Source: Aromatoleum evansii (GTDB lineage Bacteria; Pseudomonadota; Gammaproteobacteria; Burkholderiales; Rhodocyclaceae). Taken from it: DNA of 64,000 nt. The stretch spans positions 59,869-123,868 of the forward strand of contig NZ_WTVK01000011.1 of assembly GCF_012910805.1 (NCBI RefSeq), given 5' to 3'. A program made the position numbers and the translations under genes. The stretch's first letter is position 1; each line of letters starts with the position of its first letter. This document shows positions 27,167 through 36,211 of the stretch, piece after piece. The notes beneath the pieces were generated by a model that worked only from the letters and a program-made list of their open reading frames with translations, did no database searches and was not told the origin of the DNA.

Positions 27167-28636
27167 ATGAACCAGGGGGCGAGCAGTTCCAGCAGTTACC
27201 AAGGTACCGACAGACTGCTTGTCGGCATCATTCTCGGGGTCATCACCTTCTGGCTGTTTGCCCAGACGACGCTCAATATCGCGCCGGACATGCAGCGGGA
27301 TCTCGGGCTCGATCCAAGCGTCATGAATATTGCGGTGGCCGTGACCGCGCTGTTCTCCGGCATCTTCACCGTCGTGCTCGGGGGGCTCGCGGACCGCATC
27401 GGGCGCTTGCGGATGATTACCATCGGCTTCTATCTGAGCGTCCTCGGTTCGGCCCTGATCGCAACGGCTCCGGTCGGCAGTTTCGGCACAGCCTTCCTGA
27501 TGGTCGGGCGTGCGCTCCAGGGGGTGTCGGCGGCATGCATCATGCCAGCCAGCCTCGCGCTGGTGAAAACCTACTGGGACGGGGCGGGACGGCAGCGCGC
27601 GGTCAGCCTGTGGTCCATCGGTTCGTGGGGCGGATCGGGCATGTGTTCGCTGTTCGGCGGTCTGATGACTGCGAACTTCGGCTGGCGCTACATCTTCCTG
27701 GTCTCCATCGTCGTCGCCCTGGTCGGCCTGTTCCTGGTGCGCGGCACGCCGGAGAGCAAGGCGGAGACGAGCGGCGGCTACAAGTTCGATTTCGCCGGCG
27801 TGATCGCGTTCATGATCACGATGGTTGCCCTGCAGATCGTCGTCACCCAGGGCAACAAGCTGGGTTGGACGAGTCCGCTGATCCTGGGGCTGATCGCGGT
27901 CGTCATCATCGTCGGCTCGCTGTTTTTCCGCATCGAGAGCGTCAGTCCACATGGCTTCGTCGATTTCAAGCTGTTCCGGAATCGGACCTATGCCGGTGCG
28001 ACGATCTCGAACTTCCTGCTCAATGGCGTGGCCGGGACCCTGCTCGTATCGCTGCAGCTCGTCCAGTTGGGTGGCAACATGACCGCGCAGGAGGCGGGCA
28101 CGCTGACGCTCGGCTATGCGATTGCGATCATCGCCTTCATCCGCGTGGGCGAGAAGCTGCTGCAGCGCTTCGGCGCACGCAAGCCGATGATCTGGGGCTG
28201 TGTCATCACGGGGGTGGCAATCCTGATGCTCTCTCCGGCCAACGTCATGCTCGGTACGTACAAGCTCATGGCCATGGTGGCGTATGCCCTGTTCGGCATC
28301 GGGCTGGCCTTCTATGCCACGCCGTCGACCGACGCCGCGCTGTCGAGCCTGCCGTCCGCGCAGGCGGGCTCGGGGGCGGGTATCTACAAGATGGCGTCCT
28401 CGCTCGGCGCCGCGTTCGGCGTGGCGGTCTCCGCGGCGATCTTCACGGCGCTGCGCGCGAACCCGGAGAGCGTGGCATGGCTGGACGGCGTGATCACCTT
28501 CTACGGGCGGCAGGACAATCTGGCGGTGCGCCAGGCTGCGATCATCGCGCTGATGTTCAATGTCTTCATGGTGCTCGTCGCGATCCTGTCGATCATGCTG
28601 ACCGTCCCGAAGCCCGCCGCGAGGACGGTAAAGTAA
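27167..28636 (+). CDS. MFS transporter, DHA2 (14-TM) drug-exporter type
   Basis: A protein of 489 residues with about 14 hydrophobic helices. The conserved loop GGLADRIGRLRMITIG corresponds to motif A. The antiporter signature region MVGRALQGVSAACIMPASLAL and a second-half relic (VGEKLLQRFGARKPMIWG) are visible. Proton-driven export of drugs or small organics at the inner membrane is expected; substrate unknown. GAGGAGG lies seven bases before the ATG. The gene stands alone between the tRNA terminator and a terminator at 28730. Confidence 0.88.
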   Translation: MNQGASSSSSYQGTDRLLVGIILGVITFWLFAQTTLNIAPDMQRDLGLDPSVMNIAVAVTALFSGIFTVVLGGLADRIGRLRMITIGFYLSVLGSALIATAPVGSFGTAFLMVGRALQGVSAACIMPASLALVKTYWDGAGRQRAVSLWSIGSWGGSGMCSLFGGLMTANFGWRYIFLVSIVVALVGLFLVRGTPESKAETSGGYKFDFAGVIAFMITMVALQIVVTQGNKLGWTSPLILGLIAVVIIVGSLFFRIESVSPHGFVDFKLFRNRTYAGATISNFLLNGVAGTLLVSLQLVQLGGNMTAQEAGTLTLGYAIAIIAFIRVGEKLLQRFGARKPMIWGCVITGVAILMLSPANVMLGTYKLMAMVAYALFGIGLAFYATPSTDAALSSLPSAQAGSGAGIYKMASSLGAAFGVAVSAAIFTALRANPESVAWLDGVITFYGRQDNLAVRQAAIIALMFNVFMVLVAILSIMLTVPKPAARTVK

Positions 28637-28729
28637 GGCTGGCCGGGGGGCGTGGCGGGTGCGGGGGCTCCGTGCGTTCGCGCCCCGTGGCGCAGCTTGC
28701 GTCCGTGGCGTGTTAGAATCGCCTGTAAT

Positions 28730-28762
28730 CGAAACGGGTCGGCGCTTGTCGGCCCGTTTTCG
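28730..28762 (+). terminator. terminator after MFS gene
   Basis: An imperfect stem (CGAAACGGGTCGGC with GTCGGCCCGTTTTCG, one bulged base) has a T-run in its 3' arm, 94 bases after the MFS stop. Confidence 0.7.
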
Positions 28763-28801
28763 TTGACGTTGCAGTATGCGCAACAGAAAGGTCTGATTTC
28801 G

Positions 28802-28835
28802 CGCAATATTGCGACGTTTTTCACGGTGCTATAAT
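28802..28835 (+). promoter_or_regulatory. hemA promoter with CGCAATATTGCG palindrome
   Basis: A perfect 12-bp palindrome (28802-28813) overlaps a TTGCGA -35-like element. A perfect TATAAT follows at 28830-28835, 32 bases before the hemA ATG. The palindrome is a candidate operator. Confidence 0.55.
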
Positions 28836-28867
28836 CCGCAGAATTAGGCTTTTCTTTGCGATCGCGC

Positions 28868-30121
28868 ATGCAACTTTATGCTCTTGGCTTGAATCATCAC
28901 ACCGCTCCGCTCAGCATACGGGAGCGGGTGGCGTTTCAGCCCGAGCGGCTGGACGATGCCCTGCACAACCTGACGCATGCGCGCACGGTGCGTGAGGCCG
29001 CGATCCTGTCGACCTGCAACCGCACCGAGCTGTACTTCGCCACCGAGCAGCCGCAGCATGCGGCCGACTGGCTGGCGAGCTTCCACCAGCTGTCGCTGAA
29101 GGAAGTGTCGCCCTATCTCTACACCTATCCGCAGCGCGACGCGATCCGCCACGTGTTCCGCGTCGCCAGCGGGCTCGATTCGATGGTGCTGGGCGAGCCG
29201 CAGATTCTCGGCCAGGTCAAGGACGCGGCGCGGCGGGCGGAAGAGGCAGGGACCATGGGGACCCTGCTGCACAAGCTGTTCCAGAACACCTTCGCGGTCG
29301 CCAAGGAGGTGCGCTCGACGACGGCAATCGGCGCGAACATCGTGTCGATGGCGGCGGCGGCGGTGCACCTGTCCGAGCGCATTTTCGAGCGCATCTCCGA
29401 CCAGCGCGTGCTGTTCATCGGTGCGGGCGAGATGATCGAGCTGTGCGCGGCGCATTTCGCGGGGGCGAACCCCAGGGAAATGGTCGTTGCCAACCGTACC
29501 GAGGCGCGTGCCCAGGTGGTGGCGAGCCGCTTCGGGGCGCAGGTGATGCGGCTGGATGCGATTGGCGACGTGCTGGCGCAATTCGATATCGTCGTCTCCT
29601 GTACGGCCAGCCCGCTGCCGATCGTCGGTCTGGGCATGGTCGAGCGTGCAATCAAGGCGCGCCGCCACAAGCCGATGGTGATGGTCGACCTCGCCGTGCC
29701 GCGTGACATCGAAGCCGAGGTCGGCGCGCTGGACGACATCTTCCTGTACACGGTCGATGACCTGGCGCAGGTCGTCGACGCCGGTCTCGAGTCGCGCCAG
29801 CAGGCGGTGATCGAGGCCGAGGAGATCATTAATACGCGCGTCGATGGTTTCCTGCACTGGATGCAGGCGCGCGATGCGGTGCCGACGATCAAGGCGCTGC
29901 GCCAGCATGCCGAGATGCTGCGCACCGTGGAGCTCGAGCGCGCGAGCAAGTTGCTTGCGAAGGGCGAGGATCCGCAGAAGGTGCTCGATGCGCTGAGCCA
30001 CGGCCTGATCAACAAGCTGATGCACGGGCCGACCCGCTTCCTCAACCAGTCCGAGGGCGAGCAGCAGGCAGACGCCTCGCGGCTGGTGCAGCAACTCTTC
30101 AATCTCAATTCGCACGATTAG
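28868..30121 (+). CDS. hemA: glutamyl-tRNA reductase
   Basis: A protein of 417 residues, the usual length. The N-terminus [20 protein letters not shown] and the catalytic cysteine in [11 protein letters not shown] are diagnostic. The NADPH-binding domain starts [12 protein letters not shown], and a C-terminal dimerisation helix domain follows. It reduces glutamyl-tRNA to glutamate-1-semialdehyde, the first committed step of haem synthesis by the C5 route. It heads the hemA-prfA-prmC-grxD block. ATG 28868 is chosen because conserved sequence begins there. Confidence 0.98.
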   Translation: MQLYALGLNHHTAPLSIRERVAFQPERLDDALHNLTHARTVREAAILSTCNRTELYFATEQPQHAADWLASFHQLSLKEVSPYLYTYPQRDAIRHVFRVASGLDSMVLGEPQILGQVKDAARRAEEAGTMGTLLHKLFQNTFAVAKEVRSTTAIGANIVSMAAAAVHLSERIFERISDQRVLFIGAGEMIELCAAHFAGANPREMVVANRTEARAQVVASRFGAQVMRLDAIGDVLAQFDIVVSCTASPLPIVGLGMVERAIKARRHKPMVMVDLAVPRDIEAEVGALDDIFLYTVDDLAQVVDAGLESRQQAVIEAEEIINTRVDGFLHWMQARDAVPTIKALRQHAEMLRTVELERASKLLAKGEDPQKVLDALSHGLINKLMHGPTRFLNQSEGEQQADASRLVQQLFNLNSHD

Positions 30122-30180
30122 TCGGGTGCGCGCCCGTTGCGGGTGCGCTGCCGGCCTCCGTGCCCCCTTTCCGGTTCCCG

Positions 30181-31260
30181 ATGAAGCAGAGCATCCGCGA
30201 AAAGCTCGATTTCCTGAGTAGTCGACTTGCCGAACTGGATCGCGAGTTCGCCTCCGAGGATGCCGCGCGCGACATGGATGCCTTCCGCGCGCTCGGGCGC
30301 GAGCGCGCCGAGATCGAACCTGTCGTGGCCCTGTACGAGGCATGGCGCAAGACCGAGAGCGAGGCCGCGAGTGCGCGCGAGATGCTCGCCGATGCGGAGA
30401 TGCGCGAGCTCGCGGAAATGGAGATGGCGGCCTGTGCGGAGCGGATTTCCGCGCTGGAGGACGAGCTGCAGCGCGCGCTGCTGCCGCGCGACCCGGACGA
30501 TGAGCGCAACCTGTTCCTCGAGATTCGCGCCGGCACCGGGGGCGACGAGGCGGCACTGTTCGCCGGCGACCTGCTGCGCATGTATACGCGCTACGCCGAA
30601 CGCCAGCGCTGGAAGGTCGAGATCGTGTCGGCGAGCGAATCGGATCTCGGCGGTTACAAGGAAGTCATCGCGCGCGTGATCGGCGCCGGGGCGTATTCCA
30701 AACTCAAGTTCGAGTCGGGCGGGCATCGCGTCCAGCGGGTGCCGGCGACGGAGACGCAGGGGCGCATCCACACGTCCGCCTGCACCGTCGCGGTGATGCC
30801 CGAGGCCGACGAGCTCGAGGCCGTCAACATCAACCCGGCGGATCTGCGCATTGACACCTTCCGTGCAAGCGGCGCGGGCGGTCAGCACATCAACAAGACC
30901 GATTCGGCGGTGCGCATCACCCACCTGCCCACGGGCATCGTCGTCGAATGCCAGGACGACCGCTCGCAGCACCGCAACAAGGCGCAGGCGATGTCCGTGC
31001 TGGCTGCGCGCATCCACGACGTGCAGCTGCGCGAGCAGCAGGCCCGTGAGGCCGCAACGCGCAAGAGCCTCGTGGGCAGCGGCGATCGCTCTGAGCGCAT
31101 CCGCACCTACAATTTTCCCCAGGGTCGCGTCACCGACCACCGCATCAACCTCACGCTGTACAAGCTGGACGCGGTGATGGAGGGCGAGCTCGACGACTTG
31201 ATCGGCGCGCTCATCGCGGAACACCAGGCCGAACAGCTCGCGGCGCTCGCCGGTGAATGA
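30181..31260 (+). CDS. prfA: peptide chain release factor 1
   Basis: A protein of 359 residues. The stop-codon recognition PxT motif appears as PAT in [16 protein letters not shown]. The GGQ catalytic loop appears in [16 protein letters not shown]. It ends translation at UAA and UAG. It lies 59 bases after hemA and shortly before prmC, the methyltransferase that modifies its GGQ glutamine. Confidence 0.98.
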   Translation: MKQSIREKLDFLSSRLAELDREFASEDAARDMDAFRALGRERAEIEPVVALYEAWRKTESEAASAREMLADAEMRELAEMEMAACAERISALEDELQRALLPRDPDDERNLFLEIRAGTGGDEAALFAGDLLRMYTRYAERQRWKVEIVSASESDLGGYKEVIARVIGAGAYSKLKFESGGHRVQRVPATETQGRIHTSACTVAVMPEADELEAVNINPADLRIDTFRASGAGGQHINKTDSAVRITHLPTGIVVECQDDRSQHRNKAQAMSVLAARIHDVQLREQQAREAATRKSLVGSGDRSERIRTYNFPQGRVTDHRINLTLYKLDAVMEGELDDLIGALIAEHQAEQLAALAGE

Positions 31261-31308
31261 CATGGGCGTGAGGCCGCAAACGTCGACTCTGCGCGGGTGG
31301 GGGCGCTG

Positions 31309-32163
31309 ATGAATACGCCCGACGCGGCGCCCGACATCGCCGGCGCACTGAATTGGGCGCGAGCCCGCATCGCGGTTGTCGATGCGCGGGTGCTGCTGCG
31401 CCATGTGCTGCAATGTTCCGCAGCACGCCTTGCCGCCTACCCGGAGGCGCGGCTCGACGAACGCGAATGGGCGGAATTTCTCAGTCTGGTGGAGCGGCGC
31501 GAGGCGGGGGAGCCGGTGGCCTACCTGATCGGCGAGCGCGAGTTCTACGGGCGTGCCTTCATGGTCGGCCCGGCGGTCCTGATCCCGCGGCCCGATACCG
31601 AATTGCTGATCGAGCTGGCACTGGCGCATTTCGGCGACAGGCCGCACGCGCGGGTGCTCGACCTGGGCACCGGCAGCGGCGCGCTGGCCGTGACCCTGGC
31701 GCTCGAGTTGCCCGATGCCGACGTGACGGCGGTCGATCGCTCGCGCGAGGCCTTGCTGGTTGCGATGGGCAATGCCGCACGACTCAGGGCGAGCGTGTCC
31801 TTCGTGCTCGGCGACTGGTTTTCCCAGCTCGGGGGCGACCGCTACCAGCTGATCGTGGCCAATCCTCCCTACGTCGCGGCGGACGACCCGCATCTGGGCG
31901 AGGGGGACGTGCGCTTCGAGCCGGGAACGGCGCTGGCTGCGGGGCCGCAGGGGCTGGACGACCTCGCGGCGATCGCCGCGCAGGCGCCGCGCCACCTGGA
32001 GCCGGGCGGCTGGCTCTTCATGGAGCATGGGTACGACCAGGCGGCGGCCGTGCGCGGTTTGCTTACCGATGCGGGATTCTCGTCGATCACGTCGTGGAAG
32101 GACCTCGGCGGCATCGAGCGCGTGTCGGGCGGTCAGTGGCTGGGGCGCGAGGACTCGCGCTGA
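31309..32163 (+). CDS. prmC: release-factor glutamine methyltransferase
   Basis: A protein of 284 residues. The SAM-binding motif VLDLGTGSGALAVTLAL and the catalytic NPPY (VANPPYVAADDP) identify PrmC/HemK. It methylates the Gln of the GGQ motif in RF1 and RF2. ATG 31309 has GGGGG upstream; a GTG at 31297 in the same frame is an alternative. prfA precedes it directly. Confidence 0.96.
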   Translation: MNTPDAAPDIAGALNWARARIAVVDARVLLRHVLQCSAARLAAYPEARLDEREWAEFLSLVERREAGEPVAYLIGEREFYGRAFMVGPAVLIPRPDTELLIELALAHFGDRPHARVLDLGTGSGALAVTLALELPDADVTAVDRSREALLVAMGNAARLRASVSFVLGDWFSQLGGDRYQLIVANPPYVAADDPHLGEGDVRFEPGTALAAGPQGLDDLAAIAAQAPRHLEPGGWLFMEHGYDQAAAVRGLLTDAGFSSITSWKDLGGIERVSGGQWLGREDSR

Positions 32164-32251
32164 ATCCACTCCCGTTGTCGTGCCTATTGACGGCCGCGGT
32201 GCCAATCCCTAAAATTTCCCGAGTTAATTACTCAACTTTTGGAACGGCAAC

Positions 32252-32572
32252 ATGGACATCCAGAACGTCATCCGCGAGCAGGTCACCAGCAACCCGGTCG
32301 TGCTCTACATGAAGGGCACGCCCCAGTTCCCGATGTGCGGCTTCTCGGCGACCGCGGTGCAGATCCTCAAGAACCTGGGCGTGACCGAGCTGTTTTCGGT
32401 GAACGTGCTGGAGAACGAGGACATTCGCAGCGGTATCAAGGAGTTCGCCAACTGGCCGACGATTCCCCAGCTCTACATCAAGGGCGAATTCGTCGGCGGC
32501 TGTGACATCATGCGCGAGATGTACGAGAACGGCGAGCTGAAGACGATGCTCGCCGAAGCCGGCGTCAAGTAA
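32252..32572 (+). CDS. grxD: monothiol glutaredoxin (Grx4 type)
   Basis: A protein of 106 residues with the monothiol active site in PMCGFSATAVQIL, the cis-proline in WPTIPQLYIKGEF and the glutathione-binding GGCDI. Such proteins bind a [2Fe-2S] cluster with glutathione and deliver iron-sulfur clusters. It lies 88 bases after prmC, the usual betaproteobacterial order. Confidence 0.97.
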   Translation: MDIQNVIREQVTSNPVVLYMKGTPQFPMCGFSATAVQILKNLGVTELFSVNVLENEDIRSGIKEFANWPTIPQLYIKGEFVGGCDIMREMYENGELKTMLAEAGVK

Positions 32573-32615
32573 TTTGCTTCGACCGGCGCGGCGTCCGTCC
32601 GTGCCGGGGTAGCGA

Positions 32616-33713
32616 TCAGGCCCGCCCGTCCGTGGCGGGCTCGTCTTTTCTGAGCCGCACGATCGATTTGTGCGCGAGGTGCCGCAGTAGCAGATGCGGT
32701 GGCATGCGCAGCCAATGGGCACGCACGTAGATGGCAAAGCGCGCGAGCGTCGCCGCCGCGCTTTCGGCAGCCTCGTTCTCGGGGCGTAGGGCGGTTGTGT
32801 ACAGCATCGTCAGCAGCCGCGAGGCCGGCCCGCCCGCTGCGTTGAACAAGTCCTCGATTACCTGCGGCGGAATCGGGCTGTCGAGCAGATGCCTGGCAAG
32901 GTGGAGTCCGAATGCGACCGGCGCGATGACGTCGAGCGTTCGTGAGGCCTCGACCACCCGCGGCCAGAAATCCGCTTCGCCGGCTCCCGCGCGCAGCAAG
33001 CCGTCGATATCGAAGAGGTCGCGCAGGCCGTTGTGAAGTTCCCCTTCGTGCAGCAGGTGAACGATGCTGTGGACCAGCAGATGCTCGGGGCGCGGGATGC
33101 GGACGGCAGGCAGGTCCGGCAGTGCCGATGCAGCCCGGATGATCGTCTCGGCCTGGGGGGCGTGGCGCGATGTGAGCGGGAGGATGGTGTGGTGGACGTC
33201 GAGCACTGTTCCTCGCCGGAGATTCACCATCGGGGGCAGTTCGTGCATCCACGTGCGGTAGTAGCGCTGATCGTAGGGCGAGGTCTTGGCCGATGCCCAG
33301 CCGGCCACCATCAGCCGCAGTTCGACGTCGCCGAGGGCGTGGCGCGGGACGAGGATGTCGATGTCGCCGAACAGGCGGCCGCGGCCGACGGGGTGGTCGG
33401 AGACTGCATAGGCCGCCCCCTTCAGCAGCACCAGCGGAATGCCCAGGCGGCACAGTGCGCGCTGCAATCCATGCACCTCCCAGCGGACCGACTGCGTCTG
33501 GCGCCGGCTGAGCTGGCGTATGGCTTCGAGGTGTCGCGCGGCCTCGGGTGGGGCCGTGATTCCTGCCGCTGCGACACGTTCGGCGAGCAGGCCCGCAAGG
33601 TTCGCCGCCCGCGCGCTGGCGACCAGCTCGGACCATCCGGCAAGGTCGAGCGCCTCAGCCTGTCTCGGCGTCTTCAGGACCGCGATCAGGCGTTCGCAGG
33701 CTGCCGATCTCAT
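32616..33713 (-). CDS. nucleotidyltransferase-family protein of an HPr-rel-A-type cluster
   Basis: A protein of 365 residues. The central part (IPLVLLKGAAYA...RLFGDIDILVPR) has the G-D-I-D-I/L pattern of the NTP_transf_5 (PF14907-like) nucleotidyltransferase fold. A His-rich middle (LDVHHTILPL, LLVHSIVHLLHEG) and a helical C-terminus follow. Such proteins accompany HprK-related kinases and PqqD-like proteins in the predicted HPr-rel-A system and in exopolysaccharide clusters; their substrate is unknown. ATG 33713 is chosen because it falls just after the kinase stop (four-base gap). The longer frame upstream would overlap the kinase gene. Confidence 0.8.
   Translation of the reverse strand: MRSAACERLIAVLKTPRQAEALDLAGWSELVASARAANLAGLLAERVAAAGITAPPEAARHLEAIRQLSRRQTQSVRWEVHGLQRALCRLGIPLVLLKGAAYAVSDHPVGRGRLFGDIDILVPRHALGDVELRLMVAGWASAKTSPYDQRYYRTWMHELPPMVNLRRGTVLDVHHTILPLTSRHAPQAETIIRAASALPDLPAVRIPRPEHLLVHSIVHLLHEGELHNGLRDLFDIDGLLRAGAGEADFWPRVVEASRTLDVIAPVAFGLHLARHLLDSPIPPQVIEDLFNAAGGPASRLLTMLYTTALRPENEAAESAAATLARFAIYVRAHWLRMPPHLLLRHLAHKSIVRLRKDEPATDGRA
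32620..32649 (+). terminator. terminator after grxD
   Basis: GCCCGC, nine bases, GCGGGC, then TCGTCTTTT. It overlaps the last codons of the convergent nucleotidyltransferase gene. Confidence 0.65.
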
Positions 33714-33717
33714 CGCG

Positions 33718-34584
33718 TCAGCGCCCGGTGATGTCGCGTACCATCGCGAGGGCGGTGTCGGTCGAGTCGTAGCCGATTTCAAAGCAGCGCGCCGTGTCGA
33801 GCATCGCGCACAGCGCATGAAATCCGGTCTCGCCCATGCGATCACGATTGAAGGACTGCTCCGCAATGCGGGCGAACGCCTCGGCGCGGCCGATTTCCTC
33901 GCAGTGCGGATCGGCCCCGGGGGCGAAGCGGGGAAAGATCACCCAGCGGCATCGCGCCTGCTGGGCGGCTGCGGCGCGCGATGCAGCGGGCGGGGCCGCG
34001 TGGCTGATCGTGCCCTTGCGGGTGTCCGCGTAGCGCTGCCCGAGCCGGGCGCCCGGAAAGCGCGCAACGATGTCGATGGAGTCGTTCTTGAGGCTGATCG
34101 GGCGGGGGTTGGGTTGCAGGCTGCCGCATTCGGGGGCGAGGATCGCCAGTTCGTCGGACAGCAGCCGCCACTGGTCGATGAAGGTCAGCGCCGCGCAGAG
34201 CGTGCTCTTGCCAGCTCCCGGTGATCCCGGCATCACGATCGCGTCGCCGTCACGGGCGACGACCGCGGCATGCATGACGAGATAGCCGAGCGGCCGGGAT
34301 GCCAGGCACCAGTTGAGGCCCCACTCGAACAGGGGGGCGGCCTGGCTGGCAGGCAGAGGCAGGAAGGGTTCCGTGTGGTCCAGCAGGAAGCGCGCCTGCG
34401 GCCGGACCCAGCGGCGCCATCCCGCGCCGTGGGTGATGCGGATGTCGAAGTCGATGAAATGCCGCGCCTTCGCGCCCGGGTGCAGCGCCTCCGGGTAGAA
34501 GACTTCGAGATGCTGGCGCACCGCGCCGAAAGGCGCGCGCAAGCGCACCGTGACCGGGGCGAGGTAGAGGGTGACGTCGATCAA
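33718..34584 (-). CDS. HprK-related kinase (HPr-rel-A type)
   Basis: A protein of 288 residues with Walker A GSPGAGKST at about 120-128 and an acidic motif LLSDELAIL at about 141-149, the layout of HPr kinase/phosphorylase relatives. The N-terminal 100 residues are unlike true HprK, as in the HprK-related kinase A family. The start is TTG at 34584. The frame is open further upstream and runs straight back to the TGA stop of the PqqD-like gene, 12 codons earlier in the same frame, with no ATG. The target of phosphorylation is unknown. Confidence 0.8.
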   Translation of the reverse strand: MIDVTLYLAPVTVRLRAPFGAVRQHLEVFYPEALHPGAKARHFIDFDIRITHGAGWRRWVRPQARFLLDHTEPFLPLPASQAAPLFEWGLNWCLASRPLGYLVMHAAVVARDGDAIVMPGSPGAGKSTLCAALTFIDQWRLLSDELAILAPECGSLQPNPRPISLKNDSIDIVARFPGARLGQRYADTRKGTISHAAPPAASRAAAAQQARCRWVIFPRFAPGADPHCEEIGRAEAFARIAEQSFNRDRMGETGFHALCAMLDTARCFEIGYDSTDTALAMVRDITGR

Positions 34585-34620
34585 TCCGGTAGCCAGCTCG
34601 CATCGCGGAACGAGTTGGGC

Positions 34621-34941
34621 TCAAGTGTGCGCGAGAATCGCGAGCTGTACCAGTTCATCGATCACGCGCCGGATCGTCGTTTCATCGACGTCGTCGGCCC
34701 CGCTGTCGGCTCCGTGCCCGACGAGGTGCTGAATCAGGCTTTCGACATTCGACGGCCCGTCGCGGGTCGACAGCTTGACGATTTCGCATGCAAGGGACGA
34801 AACAATCCAGTAATCGCCGGAGTTGACGTCGAACAGCACGTGCGCGTGATCGTCGCGCCAGTCCGGCGAGCGGACAATCACGCGCCCCGGGAAGCCGCGC
34901 AGCGCTGCGGAGTCACGGGCACCAGGGTCGTTTCTTGCCAC
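34621..34941 (-). CDS. PqqD-like protein (HPr-rel-A system)
   Basis: A protein of 106 residues. The segment HVLFDVNSGDYWIVSS followed by a helix ending EIVKL, and a C-terminal winged-helix-like stretch (RRVIDELVQLAIL), match the PqqD fold. PqqD proteins bind ribosomally made peptides and present them to modifying enzymes. Here it sits between a Tat-signal protein and an HprK-related kinase, in place of the usual radical-SAM partner. A role as peptide or protein chaperone for that neighbourhood is inferred. Confidence 0.72.
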   Translation of the reverse strand: MARNDPGARDSAALRGFPGRVIVRSPDWRDDHAHVLFDVNSGDYWIVSSLACEIVKLSTRDGPSNVESLIQHLVGHGADSGADDVDETTIRRVIDELVQLAILAHT

Positions 34942-34953
34942 GGATTAATCATT

Positions 34954-35757
34954 CTACGGATTGACTTTCCCACCGCCGACCTTGCCGACGCTGGAAAGGC
35001 TGTTGCCGTTGACCGTGCAGACCGCCAACAGGCCGGACTTCACGTCGTAGGTGCTGCTGAGGTAGGCAATGACGTCTTCCTGCCTCAGTCCCGAGTCCGG
35101 ATTGCACACCAGGCTCGATGGGCAATACAGCGAATTCGCGCCGCCCTTCAAGGCTTCCCACATTTCGAACACGTGCCACGTCTTTACCGGGTAGCCGGGA
35201 ATGGTAAGCGCATTGAACAACGCCGCCAGCAGATGGCTCATGAATTCGCCCGACGGCGAATCAAACAGGTGGGGGAAGGCCAGAACCTCCCAGATTCCGG
35301 TATCTGGCGGGGCGCCGGAGAATACTTCACTGACAAGCGTACCCATCAATGGACCTGAGGGGCCTAGTGCAAAGACCTCCTTCGGATTGGTGATGTCATG
35401 CCCGCCGTTGCAGCTTGTCTGATCCGCCAGGGCCGTGCTGAAAGTGGGTGCAACATACACGGACGGCCACGCATTGACCATCTGACCCTGCTGGTCTTGA
35501 AGCTTCCAGTCCGCCGGTGAAAGGCCGCCGATGCAGTTCTGGGTATCCCCCGGCCGGCTCAGATTCCCGCTGACCATCGCCGACGGGCTCAGGCAGGTGC
35601 CGGCGAGCGCCGACTTCGCTTGAACGGCCAGCAGCACACCCACCCCGCCAGCGGTCGCCCCGATGAAGCGACGACGTGACCCCTTGGGCGGGGCCGCCGG
35701 ACTTCCCTCGGGCAGCTCGCTGCGGCAGGTATCGCTCGGTTCCGGGGGGATCCCCAT
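34954..35757 (-). CDS. Tat-signal exported protein, unknown function
   Basis: A protein of 267 residues not matched to a named family. Residues about 27-52 form a twin-arginine signal: SRRRFIG, then a hydrophobic stretch (ATAGGVGVLLAVQAKSALA) with an AxA cleavage site. The mature part has five or six cysteines (for example CLSP, NCIGG, SCNGG, YCPSS, VCNPD, AVCTV) and ends with the tail KVGGGKVNP. ATG 35757 is preferred (AGGA upstream); an earlier ATG at 35808 would place the signal far from the N-terminus. It is the first gene of the cluster with PqqD-like, HprK-like and nucleotidyltransferase genes, and so is a candidate substrate of that system. Confidence 0.7.
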   Translation of the reverse strand: MGIPPEPSDTCRSELPEGSPAAPPKGSRRRFIGATAGGVGVLLAVQAKSALAGTCLSPSAMVSGNLSRPGDTQNCIGGLSPADWKLQDQQGQMVNAWPSVYVAPTFSTALADQTSCNGGHDITNPKEVFALGPSGPLMGTLVSEVFSGAPPDTGIWEVLAFPHLFDSPSGEFMSHLLAALFNALTIPGYPVKTWHVFEMWEALKGGANSLYCPSSLVCNPDSGLRQEDVIAYLSSTYDVKSGLLAVCTVNGNSLSSVGKVGGGKVNP

Positions 35758-36211
35758 TTTCTCGGTTCCTGATGGCGAATTTCGATGCGTGCGCCTTGTC
35801 GCAAGCATTCGAGCACGATTCGTGCCGAATTGGCAGGTGTTCCAAGGTGCTGAAAATTAGAGGCTTATGGTGCGAGCGATGTGCCGGTTCTAGTCAGGTG
35901 TAAATAATTCCGACGTTCGCTCGGCAGGCTCGCTGCGACTTGATCCGTCGTCCTTAAGCTAGCCGAGTGCCCCGTGTGCTTCAAGTACAAGGGCCTCGGC
36001 GTCGTGACCTTCGTCATGCCGACCTTGCACATGGGGGGCGGGTGAATTCCGGTCTTTCGTGACGCCGGGGCGATGAGGGAGGAAGGGCGAGGCCTTGTTC
36101 GTACGCGAGAACTCGCGTCCGGCGGAGGATTCACACCAGTCGAGCGGAGTGCGAGGGCCCGCCCCCGGGCGGGCGCCTCTTTGCGTACTGGCCGATCCGT
36201 TGGTGGGGCCC
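35758..36211. other. intergenic region between Tat protein and argH
   Basis: About 450 bases with lower coding character. A GC-rich hairpin (GCCCGCC-CCCG-GGCGGGC near 36158-36175) lies beyond the argH stop. A stop-to-stop stretch at about 35944-36043 on the plus strand could encode CPVCFKYKGLGVVTFVM followed by a Gly-rich end, but lacks a start codon and ribosome-binding site. No convincing gene is called. Confidence 0.45.
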
